Source: Cercis canadensis (taxonomy: Eukaryota > Streptophyta > Magnoliopsida > Fabales > Fabaceae). Taken from it: a stretch of DNA of 64,000 nucleotides. The DNA lies in the NCBI GenBank assembly GCA_003255065.1, contig QAOA01002442.1:142010-206009 (forward strand), written 5' to 3'. Below, in pieces: positions 1 through 12,820 of this stretch. A program made the translations under genes and the position numbers. The notes beneath the pieces are model-generated. The model ran no database searches, was not told the DNA's origin, and was given only the letters and a program-made list of their open reading frames with translations. Within the stretch, counting starts at the first letter, position 1; every line of letters starts with the position of its first letter.

Positions 1-22
1 CCCCCCCCCCCCCCCCCCCCCC
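1..22. repeat. Poly-C run at window edge
   Basis: The window opens with 22 consecutive C. It sits in otherwise AT-rich DNA and has no associated gene. It could be a real homopolymer or an assembly-edge artefact. Confidence 0.9.
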
Positions 23-1080
23 AATGGTTAGTAAAATAGTTTGGTTCCCATTCCCAACTTATACCAAAAATCAACTGTTTAAAATTAAAATGTCTCATTG
101 TTTATCTTTAAAATGGACATGTAATGATTCATTTCCTATTTATAATAAATGTCAATCCCAATTATTTGATTATTATTTATTTTTTTTAAAAAAATGAATA
201 ATTAGTGTCATAAGCACTTAATTCATTGTTATAGTAGTCTCAGTTTGTCTACTTGTAGTAGGTAGTGCTCTTAAGTGGTATGTCAATCTCATCTTTGTAA
301 CCTTGAAGGCCAAAGAAAATATAAAATATTTATACCCTTGAGATCTACTAAGTTGACTTATAGCTTTTGCTACCAATGAGCCTTATTCTTCAATAAAATT
401 ATCTAAGACCAAAAAAAAAAAAAAAAAAAACTTCTCATAAAATGACTCCATTGTAAATGATTGAAAATTATAATAAAGTGTCATTGAAAAAGAAACTTGT
501 GTCTAAAATAAAGAAATAATTAACAATTCATCTTTTAATCAAGTAAGTTTATGCACTCATAGGAAATTTTAGAAAATTTCAATGAGGATCCTTATCTTTA
601 AATATAGCTTGTTAATATACTTTTAATTTGTAGTTCTTACATTTGGTTTCCTGTTTTATGGATGACTTAGATTTAAGTTCTTTGTTGTAAGAGTTAAGTT
701 CAATAGATTCATTTAGTATATTAGTACATAGATTGTGCTTTTACAATTTCTCTGCAATTTTAAACAAATTTTGCTTTTGGAGTCATCAAAATATTAAGTA
801 CTCAAATTTTCTTTTACAATGTTCCTATAATTTCACAATTTAAGCAATGCAACATATTTTTAAACTTGAACAAAACCATATGTTTGTAAATTGTAGTTAA
901 CACGTTAATCAGCTCCTTGATATGCCAGTCTTAACATATGAATCACTTTCATCTCCCAACTCCTTTTAAGCAAATGTCTTATATCATTGATAATGCACTC
1001 ATAAAAATGGAAGGTCACATCAACAAAGTCTATCAAGTGCACTACCTCTTGGGAATTTGATTCACATATAATTTTCTGAT
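23..1080. other. AT-rich spacer with a retroposon-like poly-A
   Basis: No gene is supported here. At 392-397 an AATAAA lies about 14 bases before a 20-base A run (411-430). This resembles the 3' end of a retroposed plus-strand transcript whose body may be about 240-410. The rest is AT-rich sequence with no recognisable coding or repeat structure. Confidence 0.5.
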
Positions 1081-1084
1081 GCCT

Positions 1085-1259
1085 TTATCCCAACAAAATA
1101 TTAGACAATGCCTTATTGTAGTAAACTCAGCTTTCAGATTTCCACCCATGCCTATAGAGCCATATAAACCACCAAGCCACCTCATTGATTATCTTGAATA
1201 ACCCCTCCAAAACCCGATCTCCCTAGGTTCCCAAAACTACCACCATTGACATTTAGCTT
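1085..1259 (-). pseudogene. LINE ribonuclease H domain fragment (RVT_3-like)
   Basis: The minus-strand translation starts with K-L-N-V-N-G-G-S-F-G-N-L-G and continues with G-F-G-G-V-I-Q-D-N. This is close to the opening beta-strand motif of the RNase H-like domain at the end of plant LINE polyproteins (lysine-x-asparagine-x-aspartate-glycine, then a glycine-rich turn). The catalytic first aspartate is replaced by asparagine, and stop codons follow within about 30 codons. With the zf-RVT fragment just upstream on the same strand, it marks the 3' part of a decayed LINE ORF2. Confidence 0.55.
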
Positions 1260-1527
1260 AATGGTCTCCATACTTGGCGACTGCCAATGTATCCATTGCA
1301 CCTCTCTTTCTTGCTTTCTCATTTTTCCAAAAAAACTTTACTGCAAGTTAAACCATTTGTTGGATCTTATTAACACTCACCATCAATAGAGTGCTATGCC
1401 TTTCAAAAACCTATTCATTGTGCATTCTCCATATCCACCACAACGTGTAGTAGAAGAGAATGTGCTACTTCGTTATCCCCTTTCATATATTCCCATTTGT
1501 ATAAAACCAAGCATTTAAATCTTTTTT

Positions 1528-1740
1528 TCAAAAGTTACTCTCTACACCAAAACCCAGATAGACGTGATTTATAGCAACCCTAAGAGAATGCATTGTATTT
1601 TCTATATCAAACTTGCACCTGTTGCATAAGGAATTTTGACTAAGGTGTCTGGGAGCACAAAACCAATTTGTGGGTATGGCGTCATGAAGGATTAGCCACA
1701 TAAAAACTTTAATTTGTTCTGAAGCCGCAAGCCTCCCCAC
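1528..1740 (-). pseudogene. LINE ORF2 zinc-binding region (zf-RVT) fragment
   Basis: A 70-residue open stretch contains F-M-W-L-I-L-H-D-A-I-P-T-N, then C-x2-C-K and E-N-T-M-H. This is the layout of the zf-RVT domain found C-terminal to plant LINE reverse transcriptases (F-x-W-x2-x-H-x3-P-T, paired cysteines, E-x-x-x-H). The last metal ligand is not clear. It lies on the same strand as, and upstream of, the RNase H fragment at 1085-1259, in the order expected for a LINE. No intact reverse transcriptase is visible, so this is a relic. Confidence 0.6.
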
Positions 1741-2189
1741 CTAGTTTCACATTTGGGTGTCCATTTGATTTTTTCTTAGATATTAACCAATTATACCTAG
1801 CTTTTGTTGTATAAACCCTAGTTGTGGTATTTCTCCAAACAATCATGTTTTGAATATCACCATACTGAGCAAGTGGCACCTTAAAGATCTTATCTAAAAC
1901 ACAAACATTTCCATATCAAAGTCTCCATATTTAAAAACCATCTCTTTTTTATGAATCCCTTTATTCATAGTTGGAACAATAATAATATTATTTTAATGAA
2001 TCAATTATATGAATATCTTATTAATGCAATATGTTTTTAAATATAGTAAATTTATGATAATTGAAATATGGTAATTTTGAATCTTAGTTAATTCAATATT
2101 ATGATTTCAAGCAGGAATTGATATTATATGATGGGGATTTTGTAAATAATATACAATAGAAAAATATTATTTTTTTTAATTCTAATTGA
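1741..2189. other. AT-rich spacer
   Basis: No coding, RNA or repeat signature is recognised. It may be further decayed LINE sequence, since it lies upstream of the zf-RVT fragment, but I see no conserved motif. Confidence 0.4.
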
Positions 2190-2410
2190 CAAATCACCAT
2201 TTATTACAGGGCTAAAATTTGGGAGAATATATCACAACTTTAAATAATCAATTTTCACCATTTGCTAATTGTGATTATTATTTTTTTAGTCCATTTCAAC
2301 TTTTATAATTGAATTAATATTGTAATTTCAATCATATTAAATATAAATATTCATGACTCATAATAATGGTTGGAGAGTCACGTGGCAACCTGTGGTGTAT
2401 TTGACTTCTA
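2190..2410 (-). repeat. Diverged relic of the Helitron 5' region
   Basis: The stretch follows the same order of motifs as 9240-9420: a 'gacaaatcaccatttatt' segment, then an 'ataatggttgg' segment, then 'acgtggcaacctgtggtg'. In the better-preserved copies these lie just inside the Helitron 5' end. Similarity is patchy and no terminus can be placed. Confidence 0.4.
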
Positions 2411-3215
2411 CTTTTAATCACCTTCACAAAGGCCTCATGCAAGACCACCATAAACTTATTCAAGACCACTCCAGGAGCCCATTTACGCAAAGTTTATCAA
2501 AGTAGCCCTTAAAGAATGTTTCAAAATGAAATTACAAAATTTTGAAAAAAAGCCTTTGTGCATATATATTGTGAGAAATATTATAGGTATGTCCAGGTTA
2601 CACCAATAACCAAGCTCATCAAAAGATCCACGGTTTTAGCTTTATAAGAAGGACCCAATTATTCATAGTTCGTGTGAAGGAGATGATAAGAACTTACTAA
2701 ATGTATAAAAGAAAAATAGTATACAACAAGGTACAATGTTATTATCATTGAATGGTTTCAATTAGACTTGCTTATAGTATCATTAACATATATTTTTTTT
2801 ATCAATCAGATTAATCTACATATCCAAAAAAGAAACTAAAACGCCTTTTTTTTTAAAAAAAAAAAAAAACCTTTTCTAAATATAAACTAATACACCAAAG
2901 TTATAATGTAAAACTCTTGCATTACCAAACATATCAAATATCCAAAAGGAAGAAGATGATTTTCATCTCACAAGTTGAATTTTATATCCATTCATATGAA
3001 TTTCAAGCCAATTCCATCACTATCTAAAATTTCTTGTAGCCTCACAAATTATCAATCTTTGACCATCTTGATTAACATAATTCATAAACCGAGATGGTCA
3101 AAAAATTAGGTAAAAAAATTAGAAAAAATATATCAATTCAAGTAACATGCACAAATCATGAAAAAGCATACCATAATAAATTAAAAAAACATGAAGTGCA
3201 ATTGGAAGTCTCAAG
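2411..3215. other. AT-rich spacer
   Basis: No gene or repeat family is recognised. Short A and T homopolymers are present. Confidence 0.4.
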
Positions 3216-3442
3216 GACTCTGAGTAATAGCTCAAGTGGTCATGTACCCAACCTACAAGGTTGGAGAGATTTTTAAGACCCAGGATCAAACCCTAATATG
3301 ATTGCTCTTAGTGGTTGCAGCGTTGTTATGGTAGTATTATTGGTGAATTAAATGTCTACTCTTTCTCATATAGGAGTTTTTTGAATATATATATATGTAC
3401 ATTGCACTATAAATATTCTATCTCTTACAAAAAAAGAAAAAT
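3216..3442 (+). mobile_element. SINE-like element, tRNA-derived head
   Basis: A plus-strand box A-like segment (TAGCTCAAGTGGT, 3228-3240) is followed about 45 bases later by a box B-like segment (GGATCAAACCC, 3283-3293). These are the internal RNA polymerase III promoter elements of tRNA-derived SINEs. The element ends near 3425-3442 in CTTAC followed by A-rich sequence, a common plant SINE tail. Flanking target duplications were not clear. It is not a tRNA gene because no cloverleaf can be drawn. Confidence 0.55.
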
Positions 3443-4831
3443 AGTGCAAGCCTTAAGGTTCATATTTACATACAATTTAGGCCAATAATATTGCACTGGC
3501 CTTGGAATGAGGTAGCATCCTCTCACTCAAAACTTTTGTACACCAAAAAAAATATTTACATATAATTTTTGATGTACTTAGTTAAGAATATGCTCAATAC
3601 CAAAAGAGAGCCAAGTCATTTATTGTTATTTTCGAAGGGTGACAACTTGTATAAAAATATAAAGTGGCCATTTTTTTGGTCTAAAGTTCAAAATATTCAG
3701 GTAAATAAGAAAAACCACTAACATAATATTTTTGTCAAGTTAAAATGTTTATTAGTTAATTTATAATATTATTGTAAAATTTACTCACATGCTAATGACA
3801 TATAGGGCAATCTCTTTCGAACATACATGCAAAGCCTTTGAGAATAGAAAATTTTAAACTCAACCTCAATTTCAGGTATATGTATATATTTCCAAGAAAG
3901 TAAGTGCAAACCCCTTGACCTTGTCTTTCTGTCAATTTCATGTATGTTCAAATTAGATTTAGAGTCCAAATAGCTTAATTGTGTAATTAGCCATATTCAA
4001 GCATGGTCCAATTGAGCTCACTACCAACTTGACAATTTGTCTATTCTCTTGGGAAATTGCAGAGCCATAACCCACCTCAAAAGATGGGCAATGTGCAACA
4101 AATAGTTCCTAAAAAGAAAAATAAGAGTGTTCTGACCATGGTTAGAATATAGATCTCACTAACAAAGAGATACCAAAATCAAGAGTAAAAAAAAAAAAGT
4201 GATATGTTTAATGGAATAGGGGTTCTCAATCTTTTTGTTGAATCAGATTCATGGGTTTTTCTCTGTTTCCTAGTTCACCTAGAATTTTAGGATATTCAAT
4301 TCACCTTGGTATACTCATTTCTTGCCCTTTTGATTCTCCGTTCTAGGTGTTTTTAATTATCCAAACATATGCATATCGCTCCTGAACTCCTCTGTGGTTC
4401 TTGGTGAAAAATTGAATACATTGCTTCAATGAAGAATTATGAATCTAATACCCAATCTGTGTTTTTAGTTTTTATTTGGGTTAGGTTTACTTGCAACTTG
4501 ATTTCTACAACAAACACATATTCCTTGATAAGAAATTGATTATAAGGCAAAATGAAGCCCAAAAGACAAATTGAGCATGCCATATCAATATGCAAAAACC
4601 TTTTTTACTGCTGATCATGGACTTCACCAGAGCTTATAAAACTTTACAGTAGAGAGTCCATCTTAAATGTCAATGGCTTCAAATTAAGAGATGCCCAGAG
4701 AAGATGAATACAGAAAACAAAGTATATCCAGATTTTTCTCCAATTTAATTGAATCATAAGCACAGCCGGGCGATGTGCATAATAGTTTAATAGATCCAAG
4801 GACAAACTTAAGTTACATAACAATGTAACAT
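3443..4831. other. AT-rich spacer
   Basis: No supported gene. Only short AT-rich open frames are present, without protein-like composition. Confidence 0.4.
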
Positions 4832-6762
4832 CTAGTATTGCTCCATGCGCCGATGTGCGGCCGTGACGGAGGCATGCGACATAGAATAATAATTCATGTG
4901 AGGAATTATTATATAAGATATATCATAAACAAAAACTAATATTTGGGCTACTGGAGGCTACATAATAGGGGCAGCCTATCCTCTCCCTAAATCCTACCAC
5001 CCACACTCAATTGGATTTGAACATATCTCTTTCTAATATAATATATATTTGCAATCTTTCTATGATTAAATCAAAAAATTCATGAAGAATTTTGAGAGTT
5101 GTGTAAAAGCATTTCAAATTAAGAACTTTTTTAATTTTTTTTTATATAGGACTTGTTTCTAATTATTTTGAATAAAGCATTGAGTTTATGAGAACCTACA
5201 AAAGAGTACCATTCAATATGCTATTTTTCAGCCTCTTGAGCACCTACAAAGGAAAAAAAATATCTAAATTAGGCACATACAGTGAGCCAAGAAAAAACAT
5301 TGCCTTGAATTGCAGAGTTGCCAAATACCTATGCTACAAAAGGCATTCATCTATTAAAAAACTTACCTTGCAAAAAGTAAGCTTCTAATGTGAATTTTTT
5401 TTCTGCCATAATGTCCTGGCTTTTGTGAATGAAAACAGCTCAGAAATTAAAATAATAAGAAGAGACATACCTAAGGTGCTGGAGAAAGAAACTAATCACT
5501 TATGCAAATAGTGAAAACATGATAGAAGTCCAAGCTACAATATAAGAAGGATCTATATTGAAAGAGGCAAAGGAACAAATAAACATGAAATTGGGGGTAG
5601 AAAAATTCTTAATTGTTTTTCCTGGTGAAAACTAATCTTTTTGTATCTTCTTGTGTAATTTTTCTTGTTCTTTCTAGATAACACAAGATTGCTCAGCAAT
5701 ATGCATAGTTGAACCATGAAACTACACTCAAAACTTATCTCATTAATTGATTGAACCAATCAAATAAAAATTTCAACAACAGGAAGAACCCTTTGGTTTA
5801 TTGCTTCCTTCAAACGACTCCAATTCCACTTCAACTATTTACTTATGCACAATAGAAGAAGAACCTTTTTGCATCTTCTTGTGTATTTTCTCCTGTTCTT
5901 TATAGATAACACAGTATTAATTAATGACCAATAAATGAAACCAAAACTGAATAAAGCATATGGCTATAAAAGAATACCAGAAAAAAAAAATCCCTCTACC
6001 ATATTGGAAATTTTATATGACAGTCATCTAATACCACAACCGGAGCACAGATCTGGTAGAGAAAAGAAAAGAAAGTAGGCTCTCACCTTCACTTTGATGA
6101 AACCCCTTGCGTGAAAATTCTATTTCTAAGCAGCACAACGAAGGGGGTGGGGGCAGCCAACAAAAAAAGGGCAACGTACCAAATAAAATACGAAACAACT
6201 GTAGCAAACATATATACAATCTAAATAAGCAAATATACCAATATAAAAGGAATGGCATTTTTACCTCCAATGGCTATCCACAACAAAATCAGAAACCTAT
6301 AGCACAAAAAAGAAAATAGAACATGAAATGTGCAATGTTTATTAGCAAAAAAAAATATCCTTTGGCTTAGGTTCTCCCTTGGAAAAAATGTACAATTAAA
6401 TTATCTCTCCCTTGGTAAGCTCAACTGCGACAATACAACTAACCTCCCCAACTCAACCTAAATCGCACAAAACCTAAAACCCACAAAGAGAAATCATAAT
6501 TTAATTGTACCTCAATGAATGAGCCCTTTGTTGTATGAGACTGTTCGGAGCTACCCCCAAAGCCAACGAAATGCAGAGAACCAAAGGAAGAGAAGAGAGA
6601 AAAGGAAAGAGAAGATAGCTAATGGAGATGGGTAGATAACCAATGTTGGAGAGGTGAGCAGAAGAAAAGTGAAGAGAGTAAAAGAAAGAAAGTAAAATTC
6701 AGAATTGGATTAACAAAGAAGGTATACAGGTGAGAAGATAAGGTACCTTGATTGGCTCTATC

Positions 6763-7019
6763 AAATAATGTTGATTGAGGAATATATTTTCAATCAACAA
6801 TTACATTTATGATTTGGTAATTAATCCTTTGATTTTTATTCAATAAAATGGATAAAAATTAAGAACCCTAAATAAGTAATAAATTCATATTAAATAATGT
6901 TGATTGAGGAATATGTTTTCAATCAACAATTACATTTATGATTTGGTAATTAGTCCTTTGATTTTTATTCAATAAAATGGATAAAAATTAGGAACCCTAA
7001 ATAAGTAATAAATTCAATG
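6763..7019. repeat. 129-bp tandem duplication
   Basis: Two head-to-tail copies start at 6763 and 6892 with only a few substitutions between them. The unit includes 'aaataatgttgattgagg' and ends near 'aataagtaataaattca'. High identity points to a recent local duplication within the Helitron. Confidence 0.9.
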
Positions 7020-7581
7020 TAATTAACATTAAGCATTTTTTAATTAATACAAATTTTGAACCAATTGATTTTGGACCTATTAATTGCAAGTTTTGAATTT
7101 CAAATAAATTTTAAAATATATTTATAGAGGCATACATTTAGTCTTAATTTAAGCATATGTCCGTCATTAGGAAAGTTTACTCCCTCACATATTCAATTTG
7201 TATCAAAATAGCATTAAAGTTAATTGGTATATATATGGAAGATCAAAACGTGTGTGGTATTTGTTTTTTTTTTTTAGCCATAAATTATAACTACCATATT
7301 CATATAAAGTCAAAATGAATTCAAGGTAACCCTAAGATTTTGCTGATTTCTATATTTTAGGTCATATTTTCAGTTCCAGTTAAGTATAGGGACATGCATT
7401 TAAACCAATTTGTAACCTAGGTTCATGGTTGCCAAGGTTGACTTACTTTCATTCTTAATTGTGATGCCAATTAGATTTGAAGTTAATTGGTCGAATATGA
7501 TTATTCCTTTGATCCCTCGGCCAAATACTATTGCTGTATTTATCTCCATGATTTTTGCTTAAAATGGAAAATAATATATAT

Positions 7582-7739
7582 AGGCGTAAGGAGGCAAAGA
7601 GGTATAACCATAGACTTGTATTCAAATCGGAATAATTTAATACAATAATATAACTTGTCTAGGCGTAAGGAGGCAAAGAGGTATAACCATAGACTTGTAT
7701 TCAAATCAGAATAATTTAATACAATAATATAACTTGTCT
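7582..7739. repeat. 79-bp tandem duplication
   Basis: Two copies begin with 'aggcgtaaggaggcaaag' at 7582 and 7661 and differ at about one position. The repeat creates an open minus-strand frame at 7540-7767 that is simply the duplicated unit read twice, so no gene is called. Confidence 0.92.
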
Positions 7740-10700
7740 TCACTTTGGGTTCTAATCGCATGTTCACTGTAAGTATACATCTCTTACAGAATGTTTGTCA
7801 AACAAAAAAGATAACAAAATATATGCTTTGTCTGCTTTGACCAAAGTAATCAAAGTGATATGACAGATTTTCTTTACTCAAAATACATGCATTAGGCATG
7901 TTCTTGAAGGATTTTTGCTTCATTCGAAATAATCGTGGGATACTAAAAATACAAATCATGATTGGCCTAAAAAAATAGACTTTCCCTTAGCGATTATTTC
8001 TAATTATAATTGTATTTTGAATGATACTTACATTAATAAAATCAATTTCCAATTTTTCCTTTCTTAGTTTCTTCAGTCTTGATAATTAAAAGGGAAACTA
8101 TCCTCTCCTATTTATTATTACAATATTTCGGCCATATTTTCCATTAGTCATGCTCATCTAATATAATTGTTTAATCATGGTACTAAAAACTTGGGCCCAA
8201 AAAACATGGTAGAATAAAATTTCTCTTTAAAACATTTGAAATTCAAACAAACCACTTGGCTCTAAAGTTTTGCAAGAATTGAAATATAAATTCTGAATTG
8301 AATTAAAGGGGTTTTTTCATTATAAATTAAAATTAGCTTGGGACTTCAATTGATTTTATATTCTCATGGCTATATAAGGGAATTTATAATCGATTTTATT
8401 TTCTTAGACCAATTTCGGTTATCAATTTGGCCAAAACACCTAAGGGCGGCCTCCAACCAAAATATTAGCCCATGTCATTGAAACTCTGCAATTGCAGTGA
8501 ACTAAGGTTCAATCTTTGGTGCACGTTTTTTAAGAAAGAGATAGAGCTATCTGCATTAAATTATTTTCAAGGGATGAGTGAAGCAAACTCAAATTTTTTA
8601 CATTAATGAAATATATAGATATTGTAAAGCAGCATACCTTGTTCCTTCTACAGATGGAAGAGATGCATATAATAATGAATAACAAAAGAGCAACATGGTT
8701 GAATCAGGAGATGCCGATCTATATTAGAATCAATTAGAAATCAAAAAACAAAAACACGTAGTCAAAAAGGGTTGTATGAGGAGATTGAGAGATATATTAA
8801 CCCATCCTAGATATTATGAAAAAAAATTATTGCAACAAAAAAAAAAAATAGAGAGAAAGAGCAAGCTATTGCAAGCCAAAAAAGAGGAAGCCCTCTGATT
8901 GGAATAAAATCCGAAGATCTGGTTGTTTTGATGGGGTTGAAATAGAAGCTCAAACTACAGATCAATATACTAAAAACAATATAAGAGATCAACTTACAAA
9001 TCAAAGGAAAAGAGCATACCTTATTGACTGTGAAGATGGAGAAAATCTACAAAATAAGAGATACAAAGCAAAATGAATTCATAACCTACTAAACGATTTA
9101 AAAGCACAAACCTGGGAGATTATTTAGATGGAGGAAAACAATTGGAATATTCGTAATGCAATGGAGGTGAGCCTCATATGGAGGGGAGTATATATAGAGG
9201 TTTATGGAGGCACAACCTCCAAACCCTAAATTTTAAAATATAATATTGACAAATCAACATTTATTGTTTAGCTAAAATTATGGAGTGCAATTGGAAATTA
9301 TTATATTTTTAATTTTTTTTATGTAATTTTCGGTTATTATTTTAGGAGGAATAAATGTGAATATTAATGGCACACAATAATGGCTACATTGCCACATGGC
9401 AACATGTGGTGCATTCTTATAATGGCTGGATTGCCACATGGCAGCATGTGGTGCATAGGGGTTCTTCTTTTAAAATTATATAGATGTTTCATGATTTTTT
9501 TTTTTTGTATATATACATATCATGAACTCTATATATATATATATATATAGTAAATATGGGGATAGATTATCTAAAACTTTGTTAAAAGTAGACAAGAAAC
9601 TAATAAAAAATATATTAATCAAACATGTTGTCACAATTTTTATTTTTTGAAATTTTCATATCAAACGTGCTTTCTGTTTTCATTTTTTAAAAATAGTTTT
9701 CAACTTTATAAATCAAACATGTTTCCTTAAAATATTAGAAACTGAAAATAAAAAAGATATTTTAGGAAATGAAAACTGAAAATGAAAATAAAAAAATATT
9801 TTAGAAAGCAAACAGACTCTAAATGACTCAATTTTTGAAATCTTTCTAATAATACTAAATTCACCAAAAATCTCTCAGGGAATAAGCAGTGCTACATACA
9901 TCCCCTCTTAGCAGTTACCTTTTTACAATGCTTGGGCGGCTCTCTGTCGTAAGAAAGAAAGAAAATCGACGCGGGGAGGAACATGCAAATCTTCAAGCTT
10001 CCCCTTTTTTGAACGTTTTGAATTTTGGGCTTCGGGCTTCACAAGAGGTTGATTTGGGCTTTTAGATAGGCTGAATTCTATTACCCAATGACTAGAGTTA
10101 ATTTGGGCTTTGGGGTCTTTTAAGTGTTCCTTTCGTTGGGTTTAGTCGGATTGTTTTATGGGATTACAAGTTGGGCTTAGTTTAGGAACTGAAACAATAA
10201 AAAAAAAATTGAGTATATACTTTTTCTTCCCCTATATTTTTTACATAATGTACACAGTCTCTTCCTATATTTTCAAAACTTATAAAGATTTCCCTTGAAT
10301 TTTGAAAAAAATAATACTACTTAGTCTAATTCGTTATGTCAATCATTAAATCATATCAAAGGTGGTAAAAATAGTATAAAATGTCCATAATACTCTCAAT
10401 TAGCAGTTAAATTCTAGCAATTAAATTCAAACATGAATTATGATGGTAAAATTCTGACTGCTTACTGTGTTCTAAAATTGTTTCAGAATTGCTGCTAAAG
10501 TTTAATTGCAAAAATTTCACTATTAATTGAGTTATTATTGCTCCTTTAGAGGATAACTTAACGGTTGACTCAGAGAATTGGATTAAGTTGTAGTATTTTT
10601 TAAAGTTTAGAGGAAGTTTGTGTAAGTTTTTAAAATAGATAGAAGGTCATGTAAATCAATTTCCTTACTTAATTAGAGATTTAGTAAAACATATTGGTTT

Positions 10701-11373
10701 TGTTACAAGGAAAAAATTAAGTGAGAACAATTAGATTAATTAAACTTTGGATTTTACTTTGTTTATTAAACAAAAAAGTTTAATACTCTATAGAGTGAAG
10801 TGAACCTAATTGACATGTCAACAGGAACTCACTGTAATCTCTAGTGGCCAATCAATGTAGCACGAGCTGGCTCATGTGTTCCTTGGTGATGAAATTAAAA
10901 GCCTGTCTTATGATGAACCAAACATACAATCCTGATAATGGGCTTATAATTATATATTCAACTTTGATTTTATAGCTCTCTCTCTCTCTCTACCCTTTGT
11001 CTTGCATAAATAATTGCATGACATAAAATTCATGAACTAAGTGTCTTATTTCCAACACTTTTTTTTTGTGCAACAAGTGTATAAGATGTATTGTTTAAAT
11101 TAAACTGTAACTTTTACAATGAAAAAATAAATCAAAAACATTAATCTTTCTAAACTCGAGTTCAAGATGTAATGCAATGCACATACACTACTCATTTGCA
11201 AACGTATGGTAGGAGTTGGCTGCTACCACTGCAGCAACCAAATTTTGTTCGTGGAAGGGGACATGTTATTAAAATAAACATACACATACCCTTTATAAAA
11301 AAATAAATAACAGCAATTTTCAAATGAAGAGCTTAATTTTGCGAACACAAAGTCTGGAGGTATTGCAGATGTT

Positions 11374-11749
11374 TCATTCATCACAGTGATAGAAGCACCA
11401 ACAATGCATACCAAGATAATGACCCCTGAATGAATTCTCCTTCTCCTTGCACTGTCTTGAGCATTCAACATCACTGAGACAAGGCCCGTTCCATGTTCCG
11501 CTTAGCCTTTCACAAAATTTCGTACATTTTTGTTTGCACCAACATTGAAAAAATGTACAGAATTCTCCCAATGCACCCTCTTTCTCCCTGCACTGTGTAT
11601 CGCAATGATGATCAATATTACAAAATAAGATGATAATGACTGGTTATGATCCTCCCCAAAAATATAAAAGAAAGAGAGACTTATCGTTGATGGAGGGAGA
11701 AGCCAAGGGAAGGCAAGGAAATGGAGGATTTAGAAACAGAAATAGCCAT
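11374..11749 (-). pseudogene. Two-domain defensin pseudogene (11.4 kb copy)
   Basis: Exon 1 remnant (11685-11749) still starts ATG GCT but has internal indels that leave 65 instead of 76 coding bases. Its splice donor reads AT instead of GT (base 11684). The 3' part of the intron, the acceptor and the first two cysteines of domain 1 are deleted. The deletion junction near 11624 lies at a TTTT microhomology. The remaining exon 2 ends at stop 11374-11376 and retains most of domain 1 and a domain 2 whose fifth cysteine is tyrosine. The TATA-like GTATATATAG on the promoter side is still present. This cannot encode a normal defensin. Confidence 0.85.
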
Positions 11750-12686
11750 AGTTGGATAGAGAATAAAGGCTCCTGTTTGGTTCTTAAGGTGAAGATTAGC
11801 TTAGGTATATATAGCAAGAGCAAGGGCACTGCTTTTGATACTTAATCAGCTACAAACATTGGAAAAATGGTTGCAATTACTGCTGAGGATCTTCCTCGTA
11901 AGCTTCCTTGTAGTTCTTGAGTGAGGATCATTCAGGTATATATGCCTCTCTTACTTGTCCCTAGTACTTCTTTTGTTTTTGCCTTGCAATTTTTTTTTTC
12001 TGCTTTAATGCTTTCGGCCAAAGTGGTATCATATGGTTTTAGTTTTTTCTCTTTTTTTTTTTTCCTTTCTTGAATGTATGTATAGCAAATTCATTTTATT
12101 TTATTATCTTTTCTTAATTTTAGGATTAATTGAGAACTCATATATAAAATTTGTTCTCTTATTTTATAGAAGTGTAGGTCAGAAAGACATGTTTTCAACT
12201 TTTTTCTTAAAAAATTGTTCTCTTGCAATGCACTCACTTGTGAACTTTTAAAGGGTGAAAGTAGTTTGTACTTACTGCAAAAAAGGTTGTAAACTATGTA
12301 CTTAAATAGAAAGTGCTCTTCTATAGCCATTGAATTGTAAGTCTAGTTGCACCTCCTCTAATCATAGAAACTAGAAGGTTGATGTCAAGGGTTCTATTAT
12401 TGCCACTCCCATTTCCTAGCGCATTATACTCCCTTGTAGCCAAGAAAAGAAGAATAAATCACTCTTATATAAACCATTGATGATGACAAACACACTTTTT
12501 TCCAGTCTCCCAATTTTTTTGTTTGATGACCCCGAAGGGACTCAAGCCTCTCAATAACTTTTTTAAATCCATGAGCCTCTTAATATTAAACCATCTAATA
12601 TAATTTTATTGTAATTAATGTTATAAATACATTTTGGAAATATTTATGCCACAAAAGGCAAATAGAATTTTGCTGAAATTCTCTTC

Positions 12687-12820
12687 TTTTTTTTTGGTTA
12701 CATAGGAGCGCAATGCGCTAGGGAAAAAGGAAGGGAGTACATGACGAGAATAAAACCTATGACATCAAACCCTCTAGTTCTTATGAGTAGAGGAAGTGCT
12801 GCTAGACCCATAAGTAATTG
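12687..12820 (-). mobile_element. Short SINE with 15-bp target duplication
   Basis: A 134-bp insert carries a T run at its low-coordinate end (a minus-strand poly-A tail). It is flanked by exact direct repeats of gctgaaattctcttc at 12672-12686 and 12821-12835. The equivalent places in the paralogous blocks (about 32470-32495 and 39090-39115) have no insert, so both boundaries are certain. The minus-strand head has a weak box B-like GGGTTTGATGTC. A long, variable target duplication with a poly-A tail is typical of LINE-mobilised SINEs. Confidence 0.85.

Larger units (their letters stand above)
4832..9484 (-). mobile_element. Probable reverse-oriented Helitron (non-autonomous)
   Basis: The right end, read on the minus strand, begins TCTATATAATTTTAAAAG. 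Related starts occur near 45907 and 56337. The left end on the minus strand finishes GCAATACTAG after a degenerate GC-rich hairpin (4840-4862). It closely resembles the cleaner ends at 56308-56336 and 63892-63920. Helitrons start with TC and end in CTRR after a hairpin, and make no target duplication. The base after CTAG is A rather than the expected T, so pairing of these two ends is uncertain. No Rep or helicase is visible inside. The 8.6-9.5 kb part matches 56.34-56.94 kb in reverse complement. 6480-6760 (minus strand) is pyrimidine-rich and resembles a captured 5' leader, without a gene. Confidence 0.5.

Noticed and set aside
1..22. Telomere or organelle signal from poly-C
   Set aside because: No plant telomere repeat (TTTAGGG or its complement) follows. 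It is only a homopolymer.
9385..9460. CRISPR-like spaced repeats around 'ccacatggca'
   Set aside because: Only two imperfect units with palindromic words, inside a Helitron end of a eukaryotic genome.
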